Assembly (NCBI GenBank): GCA_963932465.1
Contig: OZ010799.1
Location: forward strand, 159,460,761 to 159,524,760
Direction: 5' to 3'
Source of the DNA: Maratus speciosus
Lineage: Eukaryota; Arthropoda; Arachnida; Araneae; Salticidae
Length of the DNA: 64,000 bases
The notes beneath the pieces are model-generated. The model saw nothing but the letters and a program-made list of their open reading frames with translations, was not told where the DNA came from and did no database searches. The translations under genes and the position numbers were made by a program. This document shows positions 43,545-54,577 of the stretch, in pieces (within the stretch, counting starts at the first letter, position 1; the number at the start of each line of letters is the position of its first letter).

Positions 43545-43590
43545 TAATTGGCTGAGGAGGGATCGTGATGATCCGAAACGTCCGAATTTT
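43545..43590 (+). ncRNA. Hammerhead-like self-cleaving motif behind PLE fragment
   Basis: CTGAGGA (43,552-43,558), one extra G, stem II GGATC/GATCC with loop GTGAT, GAAA (43,575-43,578), then CGT and C (43,582, predicted cleavage site after GUC). Stem I pairs AATTGG with CGAATT with one G-G mismatch. Stem III is only the palindrome ACGT, which cannot close in a monomer but can pair between two copies. The same design occurs at 2402 and, degenerate, at 58,318. Confidence 0.7.
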
Positions 43591-43599
43591 AATATGTTT

Positions 43600-45050
43600 T
43601 TAGTGTTTTTATGTAATAATTTTAATTCTTTTATGTATTGTCTGTGATTTTAATGTAAATATTTTAAAGATGGAATTCAGACGTAATATTTTTGCTTATA
43701 TAATTAAATGAAATAATACTTAAAAAATCAATTTGTAATTGAAGATCTCAGTGGAAGAAGATGTAACAAAAATTAGAATTCGAGAAAATTGAAGTGAATT
43801 TTTTTTGTTGTAATTCAGTTATTTATTTAATTCTCTCTTAGTAGTATATGTGATTTTGCGTTTCAAACTAATAACTCACACTGCTGGTTCGTAAATTTAC
43901 ACAAAACAAAATGGGCTTTAATATGCGATTTTATTTAGTAATACTAAATTTAGTACACTAAACCGTCTATAGCCGTGAATGTACTAGTATTACTTTATGC
44001 AGTCCTGTATTTGATCCATAAATTCGTATGTATTCTATATAATATGGTAAAATTTAGTTTAGTAACAAAACGCATAATAGGGTGAAAACTCAATGACAGC
44101 AATTTTTATAAACAGGCGGGAGAAATAATTGAATTCTTTTGTACAGCCCGTATGTTACCTGCAGAATTTTATACGCGCCTTGTATTAAGCTAAACTTTAT
44201 TCAGGCAAAAAGTACGCTTAAAACTACTAAAATACCACTTTTAGAAATTATCACTCAGAAGTGATCATTTATACAATTCTTTCTGTGGCCCTGTATATGA
44301 TTTTATTTGTGTCCTACAAACATCTCTTAGTGTACTAAATTTAGTTCAGCTGGAAAATGCATAACGCAACTAAAAATCATCCTTAAGCTTCACGCTCATA
44401 CACTTATGGATACTTTTATGTAACCCTGTACATTATCTACAAAATTTGTAGGCGCCACAAGGTACGCAAAAGATTATTTAAACTGAAACACGCAGAGAAG
44501 AACTGAAACCTATTTCCAGCATTTATCGCTCATAAGATAGTACTGTAACCGAAATTTTTTGTGTGACCCTATAAATGAATGATAAACTCTTTGCTGACCA
44601 CATTCTACCAAAAGCAAATTTTAATGCACCTTAGGAATACATATCAATTTCATTATGCTTTAAATTTTATAACATCATTAAAAGACACCACAGACAAATT
44701 TCCCCAAAGACGTAATGTAAAGGGATTCTTTTGAGTAGCTCTGTAAATAAGCAAAAAATGCTTTACACTCCATTTTCAATATCGTGCATGTCATAACGAA
44801 CCTTAATAACATATATTTATTATATGACAATCCTAGAAAATTTACCAGAGTTACCAGATGGCAGACGAGAGGCAAACGCCAAACCGAATCCATAAACCTT
44901 TTCAATTATTTTGGATATTTTTACTTTTCTTGTTAAAATAAATTTCGAATTGTGTTTATTTTCCGAATAATACAATTATTGAGATTGTCGTCTACATATT
45001 AAAATTGCACCAAATTTGAGTTTTCAGATGAAACAAGAAATTTTGATAGC
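43600..45050. other. AT-rich DNA, mostly unrecognised
   Basis: 43,725-43,835 repeats the end of the 41,685 block. From 43,850 to 44,900 a loosely repeated wording (ACCCTGTATATG..., AAATTTAGT, GTACTAAATTTAGT) suggests an old tandem duplication, too diverged to delimit. Confidence 0.35.
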
Positions 45051-45059
45051 AGATTTGAG

Positions 45060-45345
45060 TGAGGAGTTTGATAGAAGATTGTGTAGTTTGGACACATTTT
45101 GATTACCAGAAACAATTGCATTCGATTGAGACGCACTGATCCACCCTTCCTACACTCCGGACATAGTTCCGTCCGACTACTTTTTGTTTCTTTCTCTCAA
45201 ACGTTCTCTTCGCCAAAAAAATTATTCTTTGAATAACAGAAGAACTCACCTCGGTAAATATTTTGCCATCAAATGACAAATATTTTCTAAATAAGATTCT
45301 ACGACACTTCCGGAGACGTGGAAGAAGGTTTGTTGAACATAATGG
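45060..45345 (+). pseudogene. Mariner transposase C-terminal remnant
   Basis: With frame changes, the plus strand reads DPPFLHSGHSS in one frame and HPSYTPDIVPSDYFLFLSLK in another, then RQKNYSL and LPETWKKV. HP.YSPDL.PSDYHLF..L is the block holding the third catalytic Asp of mariner (DD34D) transposases, and LPERW..V...G.Y is their usual end. Stops and frameshifts are numerous. The remnant abuts the foldback at 45,354. Confidence 0.7.
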
Positions 45346-45353
45346 CATATACA

Positions 45354-45945
45354 TGGTATTTCATAAAAGATGGGCAACACTTTAAGAGGTGATAGTACAC
45401 ATACAAACAAACAACTTTCAACATAGAATGCATGGTCAAAATTAATACGGGAAGGTACTAGAGGTCGCCTAATGTGACGCCGTTATACGAGGCAAAAACA
45501 CACAAAGGACGATTACGTGGCAATAGCAAGGTGGGAAATCGCTCCCCGGTAATAGTTGAGCCTCTGAGTCATTTCCATTTCAGTTTCGTAGATAAAATGC
45601 TTATTAGCCTGTTCCCTGTTCGTGAAAGACAACATCTTCCGATATGTTCCTACCGCGATGGACATTTGCACACTCGGATGAGCGGCTTTTATGTATTTAT
45701 CAAGGGGAAATTTTGCATACGCGTTCTTCTTCTTTTCTATATCAGATTTGCCTGGTATTAGTGCCGTTCTTCTCCCGCTATCTCACAACAAGAACGCTTT
45801 AATGTTTGCATGGACCAAGTTTCCAAACGCGCCAGCACCTTTGCGTTTTATTTATAACCATGCATTCTTTGACGAAAGTTGTTTGTTTAGATATGTACAA
45901 TCACTTCTTAATGTTTTTTCCATCTTTTATGAAACACCCTGTATA
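45354..45945. mobile_element. Foldback element with ATTTCATAAAAGATGG arms
   Basis: Left arm from TATTTCATAAAAGATGG (45,357) and right arm to CATCTTTTATGAAACACCCT (45,940) are diverged reverse complements over ~200 bp, sharing AAACAAACAACTTTC and GAATGCATGGT. Right terminus, reverse-complemented, is CAGGGTGTTTCAT, a mariner-like end; the left terminus is cut by the transposase remnant. Open frames inside have no recognisable motif. Confidence 0.6.
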
Positions 45946-46081
45946 TACCGGGTGATCCAGAAGTTCCGGGAGTTTTGAAATGTTAATAATTAGTAAACTA
46001 TATACAATAGCAAAATGCAATTGTCACAGAAAGGCTTAGAAACATATGGGATTTGTTTTTTAATGAACAAAATGTGTTATA

Positions 46082-46420
46082 TTACTTACACGGTTTTCCA
46101 ACAGGTGGCGCTGAAATTGATAATATAGTTTTTCTATAGTATAATAAAGCGGATTGAGTATTGGCATCGTGTAATACTTCGTTTACGACTGCAACATATG
46201 TTAGGGGTCTCCCGCTCTTTTGAAGATCTTCCGATGATCCAGTTTCCTCAAACATGTTTATCATAGCCTTCAGATTTGTAACGGTAATCGGTCCTTTTCC
46301 AGTTTTGACTGCACGCATTGTACGATAAAAACGCAAAGCTAAACTTGTCGATTCATCCTTTTTGTAAAACAAAAGTGACAAAGCTTTGCCACGCAGAGAA
46401 AACGTGTCTAAGAATAGCAA
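46082..46420 (-). pseudogene. Mariner/Tc-type transposase N-terminal domain only
   Basis: 112 codons: LDTFSLRGKALSLLFYKKDE, then ALRFYRTMRAVKTGKGP, MINMFEETGSSEDLQKSGRP and the end APPVGKPCK. This is the helix-turn-helix (DUF4817-type) domain with the closing GRP motif, as in the fossil at 11,032. The catalytic domain is absent because the frame ends ~60 bp from the TIR. Interpreted as an internal-deletion copy that keeps the DNA-binding domain intact. Confidence 0.7.
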
Positions 46421-46489
46421 TTACACATCAAATTCGGTATCAAAATTCCCTTTAAATGAAAATTCTTTAACCTTCGAAAAAGCGTTTAA

Positions 46490-46699
46490 CCCCTTGTAGG
46501 GCGGTGGGATATATTTTATCCCACCTACTACTAATGAAGATTTGCACCGGAAAAAATTTATTAAATTTTGGTTTTCTAACTTTGATGGGAAAAAGATGAA
46601 AAATCGCCTTTCTTTATTTGGAAGCAAAATTCTTTGATTTTTCCGGTGTGAATTCAACATTAGAGGGACGTAACCGCTTGCCTCTCAAAGGGACGAACC
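46490..46699. mobile_element. TTAA-flanked MITE, CCTTGTAGGGCGGTGGGAT
   Basis: 210 bp between TTAA 46,486-46,489 and TTAA 46,700-46,703. Left part has the palindrome GTGGGATATATTTTATCCCAC. Right part GCCTCTCAAAGGGACG. Confidence 0.6.
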
Positions 46700-47324
46700 T
46701 TAAAGCGTAATCTGAGTAATATCTAAGGGAAGATTTTGGTTAATGAACTCATCTGCTTATATAACGCATGGTACAGATACTTTCGAGGTTGTATATCAGT
46801 GCCACCTGTTGTTAAAACATGCAACTATTTATTTAATATTTTTTTCATTATAAAGAAAAATACCACACGTTTCTGAGCATATATGTGAAAACCGCACCTT
46901 TCTATTGTACATAGTTTTCTAATTATTAACATTTCAAAACTCCCGGAACTTCTGGATCACCCGGCACTTCAATGAAATTACGCCGTTCTCAAAATTTCGC
47001 ATTGTTCATGTTTTTGAAAAAAAAAAAAAAAAAAAGGAAGAAACGATCCACGCAACCTGATATATATATTTTTTAATTATTTAAATATTTGATGGAAAAT
47101 GATGAAATATATACCTTTTTTGAAGATACATTGGTCTAACAAAGTAGTAAGAAATAGTATAAAAAGTACGTTCGAAAATTCAAAGTTAAAAAAAATATTT
47201 AACATTGTCGTGGAAAAAAAAGCAAACACTCCCGACAATCTCTGCAACAAATTACTGTAGAAGAAAGATACCAAACGATTAGAAATAAAGTCTACTTTAA
47301 ATGATGTACATAAAATTTGATTAA

Positions 47325-48191
47325 GGGGTTATCATACAAATCAAAACGAACCCGAACTTTGATTTTTTTTTTTATTCAATAGCAATACCCAAGTTTGCCC
47401 CAATAAACAGATATACACCGTTCAAATAGCTTAAAAACAAATTTTTATGAAATTCGTATGATTAGATTCCGCGAAATTAATTATTTTAAAATGAGACTAT
47501 TTTAGGGGTTGTATCCAAATTGAATTTCGGCACTTCATTGCTGAAATGCTACAGAATAACTATGTCACTTTTATTATTGTAGTATTTCTTCCCAATATAA
47601 ACATCTCACTTGCTTCATGTGTTTCGACTATGGCCAGCCCAAATAAATGCTTCATTAAAATGAGTTAAATGTATATATTTCAAATTATGACTTTTTTGGC
47701 CATCATAGACAGACCTTAAACCGTCATTTTGATGTTTTTTATTCATAATTCAAAAACTACTTCGAAGAAGAATTTTAAATTGAGAATTTGCCTAAAGCAG
47801 GACATAGTAAATATAAATCTATCAAAAAAAATCTATGTTGCAATTCTTACTTTTTTCTAATATTAATTTCATAATTCATGATTCATATTATAAAATTTTT
47901 AAATTGCAATTTCAATGTATTTATGTTTGTGTTTTTTAGTATTATACTTAAACAAAAGAATTACCAAATTGCGATTATAATTTCATGCGATATTAATAAA
48001 AATATGAAAATGAAATTTAACATTAGAAGCTCTAAATTCTGAATATTTATAATTAAAAAACGTATCATCCAAATGACTTGAAATTTCATTTCTAGGCATA
48101 ATTTGAACCAAAGATTTAAAATATATTGTCAAAATTGAGTGTTGTCATTGAAAAAAAAGTAAGGTCTGGTTTTGATTTGTAGTTGGCCCCC
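47325..48191. mobile_element. TTAA element, TIR GGGGTTATCATACAAATC
   Basis: 867 bp; TTAA 47,321-47,324 on the left and TAAG at 48,192-48,195 (probably mutated TTAA) on the right. Ends GGGGTTATCATACAAATCAA and TTGATTTGTAGTTGGCCCCC. No coding. Same class as 11,500. Confidence 0.7.
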
Positions 48192-48553
48192 TAAGCAAAT
48201 TTTATATAATCATTTAAAAGTAAACTTTATTTCCAATCGTTTGGTACCTGTAAATTTCTTCTATTATAATTTATTGTTGAGTTAGTACGGGGAGTTTCCT
48301 TTTTTTATTACGACTGTACATGACCCCTATATAAAATTATTTATATTTAGAAAATAGGCACTATTCCAACGGTACCCCTCACCTTTTTATGCGATAATAC
48401 GACTATATTTAGTTTGTTAATGTCTAGTATCTTGGTAGACAGAAATTCACTCAAGTCAAATTGGATATACATCTGGTGCGATTATGTTTTTCTAGAAAAT
48501 TCCGCAGCAAGATCTAAATTAAATTAACGCATTTTAGTTAATTGGTGCATATT

Positions 48554-48744
48554 CAGGGTTCGCACATTTTTACCATTAAATTTTAACAGTATTTTCAAAG
48601 TATTTCAGTGCAGAAAAATATTGCTAAATCTGCGAATAAAGGTGGTGATTGCGAATTCTGTGTTCTAAAAATTAAATGTAAATTTTCTTATCATTAATAG
48701 TGGTGTCAGAGTCCTTGGAAATTCCAAGGAGTGTGCGAACCTTG
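48554..48744. mobile_element. hAT-type MITE, CAGGGTTCGCACA
   Basis: 191 bp, CAGGGTTCGCACA to TGTGCGAACCTTG. ATATT flanks both ends. Family of 9224 and 18,749. Confidence 0.7.
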
Positions 48745-50085
48745 ATATTACACAATTAGCACATTTAATATCATTATTATAAGTACCATATAGTTAAAAT
48801 AATATTATTGCTAGGATCACTCTTGCTACACGTCAAATAAATAAATGCTATAAAAATACTATAAAATAAATGCTCTAAATAACATTATTTTGAAAGGTAT
48901 TATATAATCCAGAACATTTAAACAAGTTTCACTGTCTCCAATTCCAAGTATTCTCATATTAAAAGAGACAAATGTCTTTAAATAAGATAAAGTCAAGCAT
49001 AGCCTTGAGGGAGAAACTGTGGGGATTTTGCGTGATCTAATTAGGACGTTCTTCGTGTATGTAATTAGCAAGTGATTTAAAACAAAGTATTTGCGTTCAA
49101 CTCTTTCAGTGTCATGTATGAAATGTTCTTTGATTTAATCACGTACCCTGAACGTAATCTGTGCTGTTAATTAACAATAATCTTCTGTAATTTCTTCAGT
49201 AGCATTTTTTGAAGATATTATTTTAGGAGATAGAAAATATTTAATTTTAAGCTAATTAGAAGTGAAACTAATTTCCATTCAACCGCAGTAAAATGTGATT
49301 ATAAAGTAGTAGTTAAATCATTTCCTTTTTAAAAATTTAAATAAATGAAATTGGTTTTTTTAGAAGCTTTCGTGATTATATAAATGCTTAGCACTTCTAA
49401 TCGACGTCTTGGCCCGTCCGTCTGTGTAAGCATATAACAGGGAAAAAATACCCAACCGAATGGTTTAAATTTAACCTATATAATCGTTGCATAATTTTGT
49501 CGAGTTATTTGAAATTTTATGAAAATCGAATCCAAACATAAAAAGATATTAATAAAAGTTTTCTTCTTTCTATCGAATAGTACCATACGTAATTGTTTTA
49601 ATGATATCCCATGATAGGTAATGATTCTAGGTTACCACGCCGTGATTACGTCCTATTTAAGATGGATTAATATTATTTCCGTATTATTGAATTTAATACA
49701 TATAATTGTAATAAATTTCGTATTCATGCATTTTTGTAAAAGAGTGCAACAGCTATTGCACGAAGATCTGAATACAGGGCTGCCTCAGGAGAATATTTTT
49801 TAACTCTATCTTGCACCACTTTTTCAAAACAAAAATTTTTCATATACACTTTGTCAACATGTGCGAGAGACATATATTTTTATTTTAAAAATAGTGCTGC
49901 AAAGAGAATATAAAAGTAGTCGCTGTGGCAGCCCTGTGAATATTTATAAACTAGCTATAGTATGAACCTCATTTGCCCCGTTTCATGTACTTTTTCCGAC
50001 TTATCATAGGTATCATACAGATAAAAGACTGTTATTGGTATCATCGTTCTTGTTTCACGCCAAATAAATAAATACTTTAGATATA

Positions 50086-50996
50086 AGGGAAGGTAGTACA
50101 CAGTGAGACGAAAAGTATTATCACTTAACGAATGGCGACGATTTTTATTCTTTTGAAAAAAATTTTGCTACATCTTTAAGCTAGAAAAATACGCTACACA
50201 TTAATGTATAAATGGTTTATAGAAAGTTATTTATAAAAGCACAGAGGCAGCATAACGGAGTATCGGAAATTGTAACTGTGTACCACTTGTACTACAGTGA
50301 GACAATGTATATATTTTCTTAAATCATATATTTTTACACTCTATCAATAACTTTCTGTAGTTTATGATTTCTAATTAATATTTCTAGATTTTCAAAATAT
50401 TAAAAATATGAGTCTCGGGTGGACAATGACAGACCTTGGGCTACCTTCATGCACATTTTCAACCTCTTATGTTTAGTAGATTTCCCTAGCCATTACACGC
50501 CCACACACACATAAAGAGAGAGATAAACCTTATTTTATTAATAAATAACTTTTTTAAGCATCATAACCACATAGTAGGTACACGATGAGACACGTCTCAC
50601 TGTGTACTATAACTGTGCGTCTCACTGTGTACTTTCGTTATGTTGTAACAAATTGGATGCCACATTTGATACATCAATTTCATAGCTTTAAAAAGTTTAT
50701 GTCGTTTTGTCGAAATAGTCTATTACCAGATATAGCTAGGATTGGTTAAGTGAATATAAGTCATATGGAAGAAAATAAATTCTAAAATAGACGTTTATGT
50801 AACTTTAACCAATATAAAATAAAGAATTATTTACTATTTTCTCGGACGAGTAACTGAAGTGCCGAAACTACATCCACGTGTTGCATAAGATGAGGTCGTT
50901 ATGTGTATGTGCCAGCTTAGAGAAAAAGTTACAACTATATGTCAAGATGGCTGCTGTCTCACTATGTACCATACCTAACTGTGTACTACTCTCCCC
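50086..50996. mobile_element. TA-flanked element, TIR GGGGAGAGTAGTACACAG
   Basis: 911 bp between TA 50,084-50,085 and TA 50,997-50,998; ends AGGGAAGGTAGTACACAG and (reverse complement) GGGGAGAGTAGTACACAG. GTACACAGTGAGAC-like motifs recur at about 50,098, 50,281, 50,577, 50,600, 50,620 and 50,955. No transposase. Inserted exactly in the junction of copies A and B of the 1.3-kb array. Confidence 0.75.
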
Positions 50997-52993
50997 TACT
51001 ATAAAATAAATGATCTAAATAATATTATTTCGAGAGATATTATTATAATCCAGAATATTTTGACAAATTTTAATATTTCCAATTCAGGTAAAACAGATAA
51101 ATGTCTTTAAATAAGATAAAGTCAAGCGGAGAAAATGCGAGGATTTTGCTGGATCTAACTAGAACGCTCTTCATGTATGTAATTAGCGAGTGATTTAAAA
51201 CAAAGTATTTGCGTTCAACTCTTTCAGTATTATGTAAGAAATGTTTTTCTATTTATTCAAGTACCTTGAAGTAATCTGTGCAGTTAATTCACAATCGTCT
51301 TTTATAGTTTCTTCAGTAGAATTTTTTGAAGATATTATTTTTAGCGATAGAAAAATTTTTATTATAACCTAATTAAAATTGAAACTAATTACAAATCAAT
51401 CCCATTAAAATTTAGTTGTAAGGTACTAGTTAAACCATTTCTGTTTTATAAATTTAAATAAGGGAAATCAATTTTAGGTGAGTTCGTAATTATGTAAAAA
51501 CGTGTTGCCTATAGTCGTCGTCTGGGCCTTCCGTGTTTCTGTATGTCCGTCTGTCCGCATATAACAGCGCTAAAACTACCCAATTGAATGGTTTGAAATT
51601 TTATATGTATGGGTGAATATCACAAAATGTATGATTTTAAAAACAAAAAATTTGAAAATTTAAATCGTTTCAAGGATTCTAATTTTTTTTAAATGTTGGT
51701 TTAACAGCTGAATAAAAGAATTTATACATAAAATTGGTAAAGTTTGAAGAGCGTAAGTTCATTTTATGCAATTATATGTCATTTTCTTGGCATATGCATG
51801 CCAGGATAATGACAATTTCATTCTAAAACATTTTTAACATTCTTGTTTATTTTATTTTTAGGTCTAACATTTTAATTTTGTTCAAAGGAACAAGTTTCCT
51901 CTATAGTACCTCAAATTGAGTGTAATGTTCAGGTTTATTTGTAATTTATAGAAGCCAGGAAAATGAAATAATAAAACTCTGCTCAAATTATTACAAATTC
52001 TTTAAACACATTATTTTCAAAGAAATATCTAAAAGATCTTGCTGATAGCAATGATTATACTACTTCTGACTTGAATTATCTCAAGAACAAGAAGAATTAC
52101 TCTGCAGCGGTATCTTTATACCTCATAAAGAACTAAAATGAGCAGGCCAAGGCAATGACATCCATTTTCAGTGACATGGAAAAATATTTGTAAAATACAG
52201 AACTTGTTTCCTTCCACATATATGTGTAATATAAGGTATAATTAGAAATTAGAAATTTAAAAAAAACTAGAAAAAGATATTTGTACATGATAGCAGAAAG
52301 CCCTTTTCTTTGCACACATCACCGCCAGGAAAATGACAATCTGAAATTTTAAGTCTTTTAATTGCTTTATTTTTGTGTTATTATGGATATAATATCTCTT
52401 TAAAATATACTTCTAAAAATATTTTTTATTAGAATGTAAAAAAGAAAATTCCATTATATAACATTAAATAGAATTGTGCGGACTGCAATTTTCGTATTTT
52501 GTGATATTGATCTGTATAATCTTTGCAGAATTTTGTCGAGTTATTTCAAATTTTATTAAAATCGAATCCAAACTTAAAAAATTTATTAATAAAAGTTTTC
52601 TTCATTCTATTAAATCCCATTATACTCAATTAATTCCATGACATACTATGATAGGTTATGTTTCTACGTTGCCATGTTCATTACGTCCTATTTTAGATAG
52701 GGCATATTATTTCCGTATTACAGAATTGAATGTATATAATCCTAATAAATTTTGTATTCATGCATTCATCCATAAGAATGCGACAGCTATTACACCAAGA
52801 TATGAATATTTATAAAGATAGTTATTGTACGAACCTCCTTTGTCAGGTATGACGTACAATTTTTGACTTTTTATAAGTATCATACAGATAAAAGAATAAT
52901 ATTGCTAGCATCATTCTTGTTTCATTGAAACAAATAAACACTATTTTATGTACTATAAAATAATTGCTATATAAAATATTACTTTGAAAAATA

Positions 52994-53266
52994 GGTACTA
53001 CTTGATTATCCCGCCGACAAATTTCGCTAAATTATATAATTTGCCAAACTATACAAATTGACATAATTTTTATTTTAAAGAACGAAGAACAATTAAATTA
53101 ATAATTCATTAACAAAAATACAAATAGAAAGTAGAGTTAAAAATCATTAGATGAAGTAACAAACACGTGTATTGTGTTTAATGTCAAGTGAATGTGACAT
53201 TTACGATCATCCATTATTGGCATTTAATCATATAGCTTAGCGATAATTTTTTAATCAAGTAATACC
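52994..53266. mobile_element. MITE, TIR GGTACTACTTGATTA
   Basis: 273 bp, GGTACTACTTGATTATCC to TAATCAAGTAATACC, with subterminal TTTCGCTAAATTATAT / ATATAGCTTAGCGATAA. Left half matches the copy at 22,509. No duplication identified. Inserted in copy C of the 1.3-kb array. Confidence 0.65.
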
Positions 53267-54044
53267 GAGAACTATTATTATAATCGAGAACATTTTAATA
53301 AGTTTTAATATTCCCAATTCTAAGTATACCCATATTAAAGGAAATAAATGTCTTTAAATAAGACAAAGTCAAGTATAGCCTTGCGGTAGAAACTATGGGG
53401 ATTTCGCGTGATCCAATTAGGATGCTCTTCGTGTATGTAATTAGTAAGTGATTTAATACAAAGCATTTGCGTTCAACGCTTTCAGTGTCATGTAAAAAAT
53501 ATTCTTGGATTTAATCACGTAGCCTGAACGTAATCTGTGCAGTTAATTAACAATAATCTTCCCCAATTTCTTCAGTAGCATTTTTCGAAGATAATATTTT
53601 AATAGATATAAATTATTCAATTATAAGCTAATTAAAAGTGAAACTAATTACCAATCGACGCCAGTAAATGTGTGGTTGTAAAGTACTAGTTAAACCATAT
53701 ACCTTTTATAAATTAAAATAAACGAAGACATTTATTTATAAAATTATGTATGGAAATCTCTTAAAATCGCCCAAACTAAGCTAAAAATGTCTATAAGTGG
53801 TAAAAAATACACTTAAAAGGCATATAAATACCTTCATTCATATAGATATATGTTTCATAACTCAAACGGCGACATTCTCAACATCTTTGTTGATACAAAT
53901 ATTTTCGCAAAATTTTTTTAAAAACAAGAAATTGCTAAAAATAAATCCTGAGACCATATCAGGACCTTGGAAGAGTAAGGGCTTTACTGCTGATTCAAAA
54001 ACCACAATGAAATAATGTGTATTGAAATTGTGTATGTATGAATG

Positions 54045-54223
54045 TGAAGGGAGGCCGTTTCAGGTCCGGGGTTCAACTTTGCTCCTCTAGAAAAATGAGA
54101 TCACGGGTTTATTATAGAAGATGGTACTACTTACTTTAGCTTGACCCTGTGAGAATACTAAGGACGAACCAGGGCAAAACGACTTACCTACATGAGGCCT
54201 ACGTTTATCTGACGGGGAAAATA

Positions 54224-54254
<31 letters not shown>
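54045..54254 (+). mobile_element. Poly-A-tailed retroposon-like sequence
   Basis: A GC-richer ~175-bp segment (GGAGGCCGTTTCAGGTCCGG to TCTGACGGGGAAAATAC) ends in a 30-A run at 54,225-54,254. It looks like a short retroposon or the 3' end of a non-LTR element. No target duplication could be found and no tRNA-like box is present. Confidence 0.4.
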
Positions 54255-54256
<2 letters not shown>

Positions 54257-54577
54257 AGTTTTTGAGTTCGCACTTTCTCTTCCAAGCTCCTGATATGTAT
54301 AATAAGAACAAGTGCAAACATAAAATAAAATAAAATAAAAAGGAATATTTGCGAACGTGAATTAACTTCTATTATTGTTATTCTTCAGAATAAGAAGCAA
54401 TAGTAGAAATTAATTACGAATATTATCGCTTATTCATAATTTAACCTCCCTCCCATTTGTGTCCCTGTTTGTTTATTTAGATTTAAGATGCGTATAGTAC
54501 CTACATTATACCGAAATATTCTTAAGGGGATAGTTTACATTAAAATTGGTAAAAAAATCGATTTTTCTTGTTAAATA

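Larger units (their letters stand above)
45948..46964 (-). mobile_element. Mariner-type element, TIR CCGGGTGATCCAGAAG
   Basis: 1,017 bp from CCGGGTGATCCAGAAGTTCC to its reverse complement, with inverted identity extending ~45 bp to TTAATAATTAG. TA precedes the left end, CA follows the right. Carries a transposase N-terminus on the minus strand and a nested TTAA MITE. Confidence 0.8.
48790..53790. repeat. Three decayed tandem copies of a ~1.3-kb unit
   Basis: Copy A ~48,790-50,083, copy B ~50,999-52,930, copy C ~52,930-53,790 (partial). Shared landmarks: AAATGTCTTTAAATAAGA at 48,970, 51,100 and 53,347; TGTATGTAATTAG at 49,056, 51,174 and 53,431; GTATTTGCGTTCAAC or its variant at 49,088, 51,206 and 53,466; TTTTGTCGAGTTATTT at 49,496 and 52,532; GGTATCATACAGATAAAAGA or its variant at 50,007 and 52,867. 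Copy B has an extra ~850 bp (51,640-52,505). No frame is shared among copies, so a gene array is not supported. Confidence 0.75.
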
